The notes beneath the pieces are model-generated. The model ran no database searches. It was given only the letters and a program-made list of their open reading frames with translations, and had not been told where the DNA came from. Position numbers and translations under genes: made by a program. A DNA stretch of 28,780 nucleotides, taken from a virus. The DNA lies in IMG/VR virus record IMGVR_UViG_3300009545_000016, positions 1-28,780 of that record; one strand, given 5' to 3'. Shown piece after piece: positions 15,886 to 22,100 of the stretch. Position 1 is the stretch's first letter, and each line of letters starts with the position of its first letter.

Positions 15886-18117
15886 TCAGCCATCCCCGTC
15901 GGTGATGGCCTGCTGCTCCATCGCGTGCCGGACGTCGTCGCCTGCCACGTACCGCTGGCCCGCCTCACCGTTGACGCGGCCAATCTGGATTTCCACCTCG
16001 AAGACACGGAGCCCGGCGGCGAGATCCTGGGGACCCCACTTGCCGTAGGTGTCCGGCCACTTCTCCTTGAGCCGTTGGAGGATGTCCGCCGACTTGACCC
16101 GGTCCACGCCCTCCATGACCCTGGCGGCGTCGGCCAGAAGTTCCCGCGCGGCCACCGGCTCCGGTGCCGGCGTGTCCTGCACACCGAACTTGCGGCGCAA
16201 CTCCACCGACCGGCGAATGACCTCCGCCGCCTCCACACCGTTCACGTAGTGCGTGCGGACGATCGTGAACGCCTGCCCCGCCGGGATGTCCTCCACCTCA
16301 CCCGTCGCGACCACCGTGCCGGCATCGCGTCCGGGACGGAGATCCTGCGGGCGTGCGCCCCGGTCGGCGGCGTCGGCGAGGATCATCTTCGCCGTCTCCG
16401 CGTTGGGCACGTTCAACGCGGCCCGCACGTGCGCGCCCTCCCGGACCTGAACCGGAAGCGTGCGGTTGTCGGGGCGTTGGGTTGCCTGGATCAAGTGGAT
16501 GTTCACAGCGCGTGCCTGGTCGTGCAGCCGCTTCGCCGCACGCCACGCCCTGGCGTCGTCCTTCGTGCCGCCGATCGGGTGTGGCGCGGCGTAGAGGATC
16601 TGGCACTCATCCACGATCACGTAGATCGGGTGGAACCCGGATCCCTTCTTCCGCGACAACTCCCGAGTCAACGTCAGGTTCTTCTCGGTCTTCACCTTGT
16701 AGCGGCGGCCCATCTCCGCCACCGCCCACTCCAACATCGACGCTGTGGCGTCGGCGTCCTCATCGGCGCTGCCCTCGATCAGCACACGCGCCCGATCCTT
16801 GAACATGGACCAGTCCCCATCGCCCTTCAAGTCGGAGATCAGCAACTCCACCGTCGGGTCCAGGGCTAGTCCCAGCGCCAACAAGCGGACCGTGGTTGTC
16901 TTGCCCTGCTTGGACGTCGCGCCCACAAGCCAGTGCTTCTGCAACATGCCCACGCTGACCTGCTCCGACCGCATGGTGACGCCCCATGGCAACCGGTCCC
17001 GCCACACATCGACCACACCGTCATGCAGCAACGGCCACGTCGGGGCGGGCCGGTCCATCGCGCCCTTGTCGGCGATCCACAGGTCCAGAACACGGGCGTC
17101 CTGGTCCGGGTCACGCTGGGGCCACACTTCGTGACGGTGCCGGTACAGGTTGCCGGCCAGACGCTCCACAGTGGTCGAACCCAGCACGTCAGCGGCCATC
17201 ACGCCAAGCGGCAACCGCACCTGGCAGTACGTTCCGCCGCCCTGCTCCCGGGGCGGCACAACGAACTCCAGTGGCACACCCGCCGCGATGGCCTTCGACA
17301 AGGCGGTGATCTTCACCGCCGCCAGGGCGGCCGTGATCGCATCGGCGGTGATCACGATGTCCTGCACACGTTCCGCCGGGGACGCCAACCACATCGGCAC
17401 CGACACCGCGCGCCGGCCCTCCCACCACGCCGTGAACAGCCACGCCGGCACGAACGCGTAGAACGCGACATGGATCAGGAACGTCAGCACCATCGCGCCG
17501 ATGCCCCACAGGTCACCCAACAGGCCCCACCACGACGCCCAGTCCAGACCGAGACTCGGAGTCAGCTCGAACGCCACACCGAGAACCGTCAGGATCCCGG
17601 CCAGCACCACCACCGCGACCAGCACACCCAGGCACGCGCGGGTAACCGTCGTGGGAAGGTTCCGCATCCGGGCGTGCCGGGCCTCACGGGCGTGATGCAA
17701 CCGGTCCTGCCACAGGGCGAGTGCTTCCACATCCCCGGCGGCGCGGGCGTTGCGGATCTGCTCCCGGAAAACGCCGTGCGTCGCGGCGGCGAATACCCGC
17801 CGACCCCACACCACGTGTCCGTAGGAAACGGTGAACCCGTGCCGAACAATGGGCCGCACAATGCGGCCGGCAATACGAGTGCCCTTGTGCTGGCGAACGC
17901 TGGCGACAGTGGTCGCCAGCCGCTGTCCACGGGCCTTGCGGAATTCGTTCTCGTCGACGATTTCGGCGTCGTAGATGGGGCCGCTGTCCACCGCTGGCGG
18001 TGCTGGCGTCGCCAGCTCCTCCGAGCTGTCGCCAGCTGTCGCCAGCTCACCACCAGCCTGGACGGTGGGGAACGGATAGACGCGCCCCAACTCCTCGTTC
18101 TCGACCGGGTCCACCAT
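15886..18117 (-). CDS. FtsK/SpoIIIE-family DNA translocase, TraB-like
   Basis: The 743-residue protein resembles the hexameric ATPases that move double-stranded DNA between mycelial cells in actinomycete conjugation. Two membrane segments lie at about 161-185 and 203-233. The motor domain follows with Walker A GATSKQGKTT (about 399-408), Walker B IYVIVDECQ (about 498-506) and the FtsK-like ATQRPDNRTLP. The C-terminal 85 residues (VKSADILQRLKEKWPDTYGK, WGPQDLAAGLR) look like a winged-helix domain, which in TraB reads 8-bp DNA repeats. ATG 18117 follows the DUF2637 stop by one base; GTG 18126 or 18129 would add three or four residues. It lacks relaxase partners, as expected for this transfer type. 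A role in packaging or segregation cannot be excluded. Confidence 0.88.
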   Translation of the reverse strand: MVDPVENEELGRVYPFPTVQAGGELATAGDSSEELATPAPPAVDSGPIYDAEIVDENEFRKARGQRLATTVASVRQHKGTRIAGRIVRPIVRHGFTVSYGHVVWGRRVFAAATHGVFREQIRNARAAGDVEALALWQDRLHHAREARHARMRNLPTTVTRACLGVLVAVVVLAGILTVLGVAFELTPSLGLDWASWWGLLGDLWGIGAMVLTFLIHVAFYAFVPAWLFTAWWEGRRAVSVPMWLASPAERVQDIVITADAITAALAAVKITALSKAIAAGVPLEFVVPPREQGGGTYCQVRLPLGVMAADVLGSTTVERLAGNLYRHRHEVWPQRDPDQDARVLDLWIADKGAMDRPAPTWPLLHDGVVDVWRDRLPWGVTMRSEQVSVGMLQKHWLVGATSKQGKTTTVRLLALGLALDPTVELLISDLKGDGDWSMFKDRARVLIEGSADEDADATASMLEWAVAEMGRRYKVKTEKNLTLTRELSRKKGSGFHPIYVIVDECQILYAAPHPIGGTKDDARAWRAAKRLHDQARAVNIHLIQATQRPDNRTLPVQVREGAHVRAALNVPNAETAKMILADAADRGARPQDLRPGRDAGTVVATGEVEDIPAGQAFTIVRTHYVNGVEAAEVIRRSVELRRKFGVQDTPAPEPVAARELLADAARVMEGVDRVKSADILQRLKEKWPDTYGKWGPQDLAAGLRVFEVEIQIGRVNGEAGQRYVAGDDVRHAMEQQAITDGDG

Positions 18118-18833
18118 GTCACTCACCACCCTTTTCGCCAGCCATCGCCAACAGGGCGAAACCGGACACCACCATCAGTCCGTCGACCACCAGCGGTCCG
18201 ACACCGGCCCCCAGGGGGCTGTAGCCCCAGGAGCCGAGCACATCGCGGATGTGGCCGTAGGAGATGACCGCCGATCCGAGGGCCACGGTGCCCGCGCCGC
18301 CGTACCGGGCGAAGCCCCACAGCGCCCCGCGACGCCACTGCACGCGGGACAGGACCTCAACGGAGATCAACAGGGCCAGTGGCCACACAGCGGCCCCGAC
18401 CTGCGCGAAGATGCTGGGTTGCCAGTCGGCGGGGGCGTGCTCCGGGACAATGCGTGCAGCGAGCACGTTCGCGGCGACGGACACGATCGACCCGAACGAG
18501 AACCCCATCCACGCGACGAACTTGCCGCCCCCTGGGGCGGCTCCATGCCCTGCCCCAGGGGTCTGTTTCGGGCTGGCGACAGCTGGCGACAGCGGTTCGC
18601 CAACGGTCGCCAGCTCGTTGGCCACCACCGTCTCCACGGGGCTGTCCACGGCCGGCACCGGGGGCACGGTGGCGGTGCTGTCGCCAGTGTCACCACCAGC
18701 GTTCGCCAGCTCGTCCGCCAGCTCCGCCAACGCCTTGCGGACCGCGTAGTCCGTGGCCCCGGTTGCCTTGACCAGAGCGGGCCGACCGGGCTCCGGTTCG
18801 CCGGCCTGGCGAGCGCTGGTGACCAGCTGGCGA
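17889..18833. repeat. TCGCCAGC octamer family within the translocase and DUF2637 genes
   Basis: Twelve exact copies of TCGCCAGC or its complement GCTGGCGA lie within 945 bp: starts at 17889, 17899, 17913, 18009, 18029, 18039, 18135, 18572, 18582, 18607, 18703 and 18826. Several are 10 or 20 bp apart. I noticed only two exact copies elsewhere (4447 and 9600). The copies are read in all three coding frames, so the DNA sequence and not the protein appears to be kept. Confidence 0.7.
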
Positions 18834-18871
18834 ACCTGGTCCGCCAGCACAGCGCCATTCGTCGCCGTCAT
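18119..18871 (-). CDS. DUF2637 membrane protein (plasmid-spread type)
   Basis: The 250-residue protein has a soluble, Ala/Pro/Thr-rich N-terminal part (1-135) with an HTH-like run (TGATDYAVRKALAELADEL). The C-terminal DUF2637 domain shows GFSFGSIVSVAANVLAA, WPLALLISVEVLSRVQW, and the ending GPLVVDGLMVVSGFALLA, giving about four membrane segments. DUF2637 proteins are typical neighbours of FtsK/TraB genes on actinomycete plasmids and AICEs, where spread (Spd) proteins help pass DNA along the mycelium. Start ATG 18871 was chosen because it overlaps the upstream stop (ATGA); a longer frame to 18964 would run over the neighbour. The stop lies one base before the translocase ATG, so both are probably made together. 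Confidence 0.85.
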   Translation of the reverse strand: MTATNGAVLADQVRQLVTSARQAGEPEPGRPALVKATGATDYAVRKALAELADELANAGGDTGDSTATVPPVPAVDSPVETVVANELATVGEPLSPAVASPKQTPGAGHGAAPGGGKFVAWMGFSFGSIVSVAANVLAARIVPEHAPADWQPSIFAQVGAAVWPLALLISVEVLSRVQWRRGALWGFARYGGAGTVALGSAVISYGHIRDVLGSWGYSPLGAGVGPLVVDGLMVVSGFALLAMAGEKGGE

Positions 18872-19056
18872 TTCGTGTTCCCCAATGCCTGAGCGAATGT
18901 CACGAGGCTGTTGGTGACGTGGTGCCCGTCGGGGGTCATCACGATCACCGCAATCAGCGCGCATACCAGGGCGACTTTCACAATGAAATGTGCCCGGTAT
19001 TTGATGGCGGCGGCGAGAAAACCGCCGCCGACCACCATCAACAAGAACCCGGTCAT
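18868..19056 (-). CDS. Small membrane protein, Spd-like
   Basis: This 62-residue protein has two hydrophobic segments (GFLLMVVGGGFLAAAI near 3-18 and VKVALVCALIAVIVM near 26-41) and a short soluble tail. It is coupled to the DUF2637 gene by a four-base overlap and follows the previous gene by one base. Tiny membrane proteins at this point are common in the spread operons of actinomycete conjugative elements. It probably sits in the membrane with the translocase or DUF2637 protein; a direct partner is not shown by the sequence. Confidence 0.7.
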   Translation of the reverse strand: MTGFLLMVVGGGFLAAAIKYRAHFIVKVALVCALIAVIVMTPDGHHVTNSLVTFAQALGNTK

Positions 19057-19057
19057 G

Positions 19058-19264
19058 TCACACCCGGTCCGTGTACGTCCGGGTCTGTGCCGACAGGTCG
19101 GCGCGCATCAAGGTCAACTCGGTGGTGAGGACACCCAACGTCACCAGGGCCAGCCGTGCGGCGTTCTGGTCGTTCTCGCGGGGCGCGTTCGGGTCGCGGG
19201 ACTCCCACATCGCAAGGGCGTCGCCGAGTCCGTCCACCAGGGACCGGAGTTCGCGGATGCTCAC
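19058..19264 (-). CDS. Small soluble helical protein in transfer operon
   Basis: The 68-residue product starts at GTG 19264, overlapping the previous stop codon (GTGA). Longer upstream reading in the same frame (to 19414) is a shadow of the neighbour. The sequence is helical: SIRELRSLVDGLGDALAMWE and ARLALVTLGVLTTELTLMRADL. No motif was recognised. It sits in a tight run of four overlapping or adjacent small genes ahead of the translocase and is likely co-regulated with them. Confidence 0.65.
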   Translation of the reverse strand: MSIRELRSLVDGLGDALAMWESRDPNAPRENDQNAARLALVTLGVLTTELTLMRADLSAQTRTYTDRV

Positions 19265-19479
19265 TGGTCGCCTCCCAGCCACGTGCAGGCGAACACCTGG
19301 GAGCCGGTCTCCGAGAAACCGATCGGGCGGTGGGGCACGGCAACCAGGAGGTAGGAGACGCCGCATACGGCGCAGGACAGCCCGTCGGCCTGTTCCGGCG
19401 TCAGGTTGTGCCACACCCGGTTCGGGTTGGCTTCCGCGTCACGGAAGGTAGCGGCGTGCGTGACAGAATGTGCAGTCAT
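19261..19479 (-). CDS. Small Cys-rich protein, first gene of transfer operon
   Basis: The 72-residue protein has CAVCGVSYL in its middle and a Cys near the C-terminus (QVFACTWLGG), with several His in the N-terminal part. This pattern of short zinc-binding-like proteins is frequent in actinomycete mobile elements. Start ATG 19479 has ribosome site GAGAGG, which lies in the loop of a 6-bp hairpin (19482-19499). As the first gene of the minus operon it may be a regulator or a small transfer accessory; no function is established. Confidence 0.65.
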   Translation of the reverse strand: MTAHSVTHAATFRDAEANPNRVWHNLTPEQADGLSCAVCGVSYLLVAVPHRPIGFSETGSQVFACTWLGGDQ

Positions 19480-19481
19480 GG

Positions 19482-19499
19482 CGGGAACCTCTCTTCCCG
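19482..19499 (-). promoter_or_regulatory. Inverted repeat around ribosome site of transfer operon
   Basis: CGGGAA and TTCCCG flank six bases that, on the minus strand, form part of the GAGAGG ribosome site of the gene starting at 19479. The dyad may be a repressor operator or an mRNA hairpin that displays or hides the ribosome site. Confidence 0.45.
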
Positions 19500-19503
19500 T
19501 CTA

Positions 19504-19540
19504 GGCCCCGTCTGGTGCGTGAGACCACCAGACGCGGGCC
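19504..19540. promoter_or_regulatory. Long inverted repeat in divergent promoter region
   Basis: CGTCTGGTG (19509-19517) and CACCAGACG (19526-19534) form a perfect 9-bp dyad. It extends outward by GGCCC/GGGCC with a one-base bulge. It lies between the divergent transfer operon and integrase gene, a natural place for an operator or for a terminator that shields one from the other. Confidence 0.5.
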
Positions 19541-19553
19541 GCCTAAACTGGGG

Positions 19554-19593
19554 CCATTAGCGAGAGGACTGGTCGCAGACCGTTCGCTAGTGG
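19554..19593. other. Candidate attP for the serine integrase
   Basis: CCATTAGCGA (19554-19563) and TCGCTAGTGG (19584-19593) match as an inverted repeat at nine of ten positions. An inner GGTC/GACC pair (19571-19574, 19578-19581) lies between them. The size (about 40 bp), imperfect dyad and position just upstream of int are what is expected of attP sites of large serine integrases. The core dinucleotide cannot be named. Confidence 0.45.
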
Positions 19594-19606
19594 CACACTC
19601 TACCGC

Positions 19607-21034
19607 ATGACGGTGACCGCACACAGTTACGCGAGGATTTCCACTCGCAAACAGCGCTCCATCGAGCGCCAGCACACGGACAACACGGCAGCGGCCACCG
19701 AACACGGCTGGGCCGTCGGCCGCCGCTACGAGGACACCGGCAGTGCATCCAGCTACTCACAGAAACCACGCGGTGACTTTCAACGACTCATGGCCGACCT
19801 ACGTGCCGGAAACATCCCCTCACAGGACGTTCTGATCCTGTGGGAGTCCAGCCGGGGATCCCGCGAACAAGTCGAATGGGGAACCCTGCTAAACCTGTTG
19901 CGGGACAACAGGATCGGCGTACACGTCACCAGCCACCGCCGCACCTACGACCTGACCAACCCGCGTGACCGCCGGTCCCTGGATGAGGACGGCGTCGACT
20001 CCGCGTACGAGTCCGGGAAGACCAGCGGCCGGGTGCACATCGCGGCCGTGGAGAACGCCCAGACGGGCCGCCCCTGGGGTCCGGTGCCGTTCGGCTACAC
20101 GCGCGTCTTCGATCCCGTCACCGGCCGCCTGATCGGCCAGGAGAAGGACCCCAAGCGCGCCCCGATCGTCGCGGAACTGTTCGCACGGCTGGAAGCCGGC
20201 CACTCCCTGCGGTCCATCGCCGCCGACTTCGCCGAACGCGGCATCACCCGCGCGCCCCGTGAAGGACGCCCTGAGGGGCCGATCTCTGCGGCCCAGCTGC
20301 GCAACATGGCGATGCAGGCCGGGTACGCCGGCATCCGGGCGTCGGACACGATCGGGCAGACGTTCGACGCGGTGTGGCCGGCGATCGTCACCCCACGCCA
20401 ATACCACGCCGTGCACCGGATCCTGACCGACTCGGCACGGAAGACGTCCCGTCCCGGCCGGGGCAAGTGGTTCCTGTCGATGATCGGGAAGTGCGGCGCG
20501 GACGACTGCGACAGCCCCCTGTCCGTCCGGTACCGACGCGGCCCCCGCTACCGGTGTCACGAGAAGTCCCACGTCCTGATCGACATGGAGGAACTGGACC
20601 AGGTCGCGGAGACCGTGATCCTGGACTACCTGAACCGGAACGACGTGGTGGAAGCCCTGTCGGCGGCGTGGTCGGCGGAAGATCAGCGGCTGGCCACGAT
20701 CCGTGACCAGTTGGACACAGTGCGGGCGGAGTTGCGGGAGTTGGCGGCCGGGGTCGGCGCGGGGAAGGTCACGTTGGACTTCGCGGCGATGGCGGAGCCG
20801 GGGGTTCGCCGCCGCATCAAGGACTTGGAGGCGCAGGAGCGGGACGCGGCGTTGCCGGCCGTGTTGCGGGGCCTGGTCGGTGTCGGGCTGACGCGGGCGC
20901 AGTGGCGGGCGAAGCCGATGAGCACGCGCCGGGAGGTGGCCCGGTTGCTGTTGTCGCCGAAGTACTTGGGGGAGTTGCGGGTGGGTCGTGTGGATGAGTT
21001 GCGGATCCGGTTCGACCGGGCGGCGGTGGCGTGA
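19607..21034 (+). CDS. Large serine recombinase (site-specific integrase)
   Basis: The 475-residue protein catalyses integration of the circular element into the host chromosome between attP and attB. The N-terminal catalytic domain begins SYARISTRKQ, where Ser12 is the likely nucleophile, followed by the conserved ILWESSRGSRE and the DGVDSAYESGKTSGRV helix. The recombinase domain starts near 150 (GPVPFGYTRV). A zinc-ribbon-like part has KCGADDCDSP with a later CHEK. A coiled-coil stretch lies at about 345-420. The C-terminal part ends in REVARLLLSPKYLGELRVGR. The length is at the small end for this family. Candidate attP lies directly upstream and a 50-residue gene overlaps its end. Confidence 0.93.
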   Translation: MTVTAHSYARISTRKQRSIERQHTDNTAAATEHGWAVGRRYEDTGSASSYSQKPRGDFQRLMADLRAGNIPSQDVLILWESSRGSREQVEWGTLLNLLRDNRIGVHVTSHRRTYDLTNPRDRRSLDEDGVDSAYESGKTSGRVHIAAVENAQTGRPWGPVPFGYTRVFDPVTGRLIGQEKDPKRAPIVAELFARLEAGHSLRSIAADFAERGITRAPREGRPEGPISAAQLRNMAMQAGYAGIRASDTIGQTFDAVWPAIVTPRQYHAVHRILTDSARKTSRPGRGKWFLSMIGKCGADDCDSPLSVRYRRGPRYRCHEKSHVLIDMEELDQVAETVILDYLNRNDVVEALSAAWSAEDQRLATIRDQLDTVRAELRELAAGVGAGKVTLDFAAMAEPGVRRRIKDLEAQERDAALPAVLRGLVGVGLTRAQWRAKPMSTRREVARLLLSPKYLGELRVGRVDELRIRFDRAAVA

Positions 21035-21186
21035 TGAGCAGGTGGGACGAGCTGATGCAGAAGTTGGACGAGGGCTGGACGGCGGAGGCGGCGGAGATCG
21101 ACGACGCGGTGACGCGGGCTCCGGTGCCGGAGGGCGAGGAGTTGACGACCTTGGCCGGCCTCTTGAAGCCCGTGACCGAACCGTGA
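21034..21186 (+). CDS. 50-residue acidic protein coupled to integrase
   Basis: A short open frame begins at ATG 21034, overlapping the integrase stop by one base, and ends at TGA 21184-21186. It reads MSRWDELMQKLDEGWTAEAA, then EIDDAVTRAPVPEGEEL and a short tail. It is acidic and helical at the start. No family was recognised. The coupling suggests a real gene, and a recombination directionality factor or integrase partner is a possible role, without direct evidence. Confidence 0.55.
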   Translation: MSRWDELMQKLDEGWTAEAAEIDDAVTRAPVPEGEELTTLAGLLKPVTEP

Positions 21187-21239
21187 TGTTTGGCGTGCGG
21201 CGGTGTGCTGGTGTGCATCGCCGCAGGTCAGAGAATTGC

Positions 21240-21287
21240 AACCAAGAAAGCCCGGTTAGTCAATTATTTGGCCGCGGGCTCTTGGTT
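21240..21287 (+). terminator. Hairpin after integrase unit
   Basis: AACCAAGAAAGCCCG (21240-21254) pairs with CGGGCTCTTGGTT (21275-21287), leaving a two-base bulge and a loop of 20 bases. It ends the integrase unit, or it is a DNA-level dyad overlapping the two GGTTNGTCAA sites. Confidence 0.5.
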
Positions 21288-21293
21288 TGTCAA
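21254..21293. promoter_or_regulatory. Two GGTTNGTCAA sites, candidate operators
   Basis: GGTTAGTCAA (21254-21263) and GGTTTGTCAA (21284-21293) are spaced exactly 30 bp. The same decamer, in one or other orientation, occurs upstream of the replication genes (21770s) and upstream of the larger HTH gene (24669). A shared repressor, most likely one of the two encoded HTH proteins, is inferred. Confidence 0.55.
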
Positions 21294-21320
21294 CACCTTA
21301 GCTCCGGGGATGAACGCCGG

Positions 21321-21349
21321 TTGCGCACTACAGGTGTGGGCCGTAGTCT
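21321..21349 (+). promoter_or_regulatory. Possible promoter for the Cro/CI-like gene
   Basis: TTGCGC (21321-21326) and TAGTCT (21344-21349) are separated by 17 bases and lie about 90 bases before ATG 21442. The match to a sigma-70-type promoter is moderate. Operator-like sites lie just upstream. Confidence 0.35.
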
Positions 21350-21441
21350 TGTGTTGTGCCCGCCGGAGACAATCCGGTGCCTAAATGGGAATCTCCTACT
21401 TGGCTGTAAAGGGCGCACTCAATCACCCTTTGGAGCATCCA

Positions 21442-21669
21442 ATGCGCCGCGTGTTCAGTCACACCCGCCTGAAGACCGTACGCCAGGAACGTCGGATTTC
21501 CCGCGAATACCTGGGAGAAAAGGTCGGACGCACCATGACAGCTGTACGCGACATCGAACAGGGCCTTCACTTCCCCTCGGTTCCCGTACTCGCCGCCATG
21601 GCCGACGTGCTCAACGTCAAGATTGATGATCTCTTCGTCACCGTGACCGAGGACGCGCACAGCGCATGA
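21442..21669 (+). CDS. XRE-family (Cro/CI-like) HTH regulator
   Basis: The 75-residue protein is almost entirely one helix-turn-helix domain: TRLKTVRQERRISREYLGEK, then VGRTMTAVRDIEQG and VPVLAAMADVLNVKIDDLF, the standard XRE layout. ATG 21442 was chosen because GGAG lies seven bases ahead; an earlier in-frame ATG at 21385 has no ribosome site. It is placed between integrase and replication genes with repeated operator-like decamers on both sides (21254, 21284, 21770s). A role as lysogeny or copy-control switch is likely. Target sites are inferred only. Confidence 0.85.
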   Translation: MRRVFSHTRLKTVRQERRISREYLGEKVGRTMTAVRDIEQGLHFPSVPVLAAMADVLNVKIDDLFVTVTEDAHSA

Positions 21670-21673
21670 AAAA

Positions 21674-21708
21674 GGCCCCGCCCGGTGTTAGCAGCACCGA
21701 ACGAGGCC
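21674..21708. terminator. Stem-loop after Cro/CI-like gene
   Basis: GGCC..CG..CGGTG pairs with CACCG..CG..GGCC around a TTAGCAG loop. Five A bases precede it, so on the minus strand it ends in a T-tract; on the plus strand there is no T-tract. It may act in both directions or as an attenuator. Confidence 0.5.
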
Positions 21709-21770
21709 AGCGTCCCAGGAACTCCTTGGCGAAAGTCTGAGACAACTCATCAAGCGACCCGATGATACCA

Positions 21771-21791
21771 GTTGACTAACCAACAGTCAAT
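21771..21791. promoter_or_regulatory. Operator-like dyad before replication genes
   Basis: The sequence TTGACTAACCAACAGTCAA holds a 6-bp inverted repeat (TTGACT/AGTCAA) and the complement of GGTTAGTCAA, the decamer also found at 21254, 21284 and 24669. It lies about 35 bases before the first replication gene. The TTGACT also resembles a -35 box, but no convincing -10 follows at the right distance. Confidence 0.5.
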
Positions 21792-21821
21792 CCATCGGGG
21801 AAAACGGAAAGGCCAGAACCA

Positions 21822-22100
21822 ATGGCCAGCGGACTCAACCGCGAAGACCAGGCGCGGATCATCATCAACACCGCGCACTCCGCCACCAGCGGCGGATGGG
21901 CATGGGAACCCACCATGCACAACGGCAAGCCCGTGATCAACCCGGGCTCCACCGTCGAAATCACCGTCGACCTCGTCGCCGCACTCGCACACGCCACCGG
22001 CATCAACGGCCACAAATACCCCTGCCGCCTCGACGCCGTACAAAACGCCGTAGCCGTCCTTCGCGGCCAGGCACAATTCATTGGACGTGACGCCGCGTGA
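21822..22100 (+). CDS. Small protein coupled to replication helicase
   Basis: The 92-residue protein reads ASGLNREDQARIIINTAHS, then a region with GKPVINPGSTVEITVDLVAALAHATG and a helical C-terminus (RLDAVQNAVAVLRGQAQ). The family was not recognised. Ribosome site GGAAAGG precedes ATG 21822, and the stop overlaps the helicase GTG start (22097), so the two are made together. A replication accessory role, for example origin binding or helicase loading, is an inference from this coupling. Confidence 0.65.
   Translation: MASGLNREDQARIIINTAHSATSGGWAWEPTMHNGKPVINPGSTVEITVDLVAALAHATGINGHKYPCRLDAVQNAVAVLRGQAQFIGRDAA

Noticed and set aside
16933-18267. 444-residue plus-strand open frame opposite the translocase
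   Set aside because: The product is His/Arg/Pro-rich without motifs, whereas the minus strand shows Walker motifs and membrane segments.
21385-21441. Longer start for the Cro/CI-like protein
   Set aside because: ATG 21385 has no ribosome site and the added residues are not part of the HTH domain; ATG 21442 has GGAG at the right distance.
21771-21789. TTGACT as a -35 box for the replication genes
   Set aside because: No acceptable -10 hexamer follows 16-18 bases later; the sequence is better read as an operator-like dyad.
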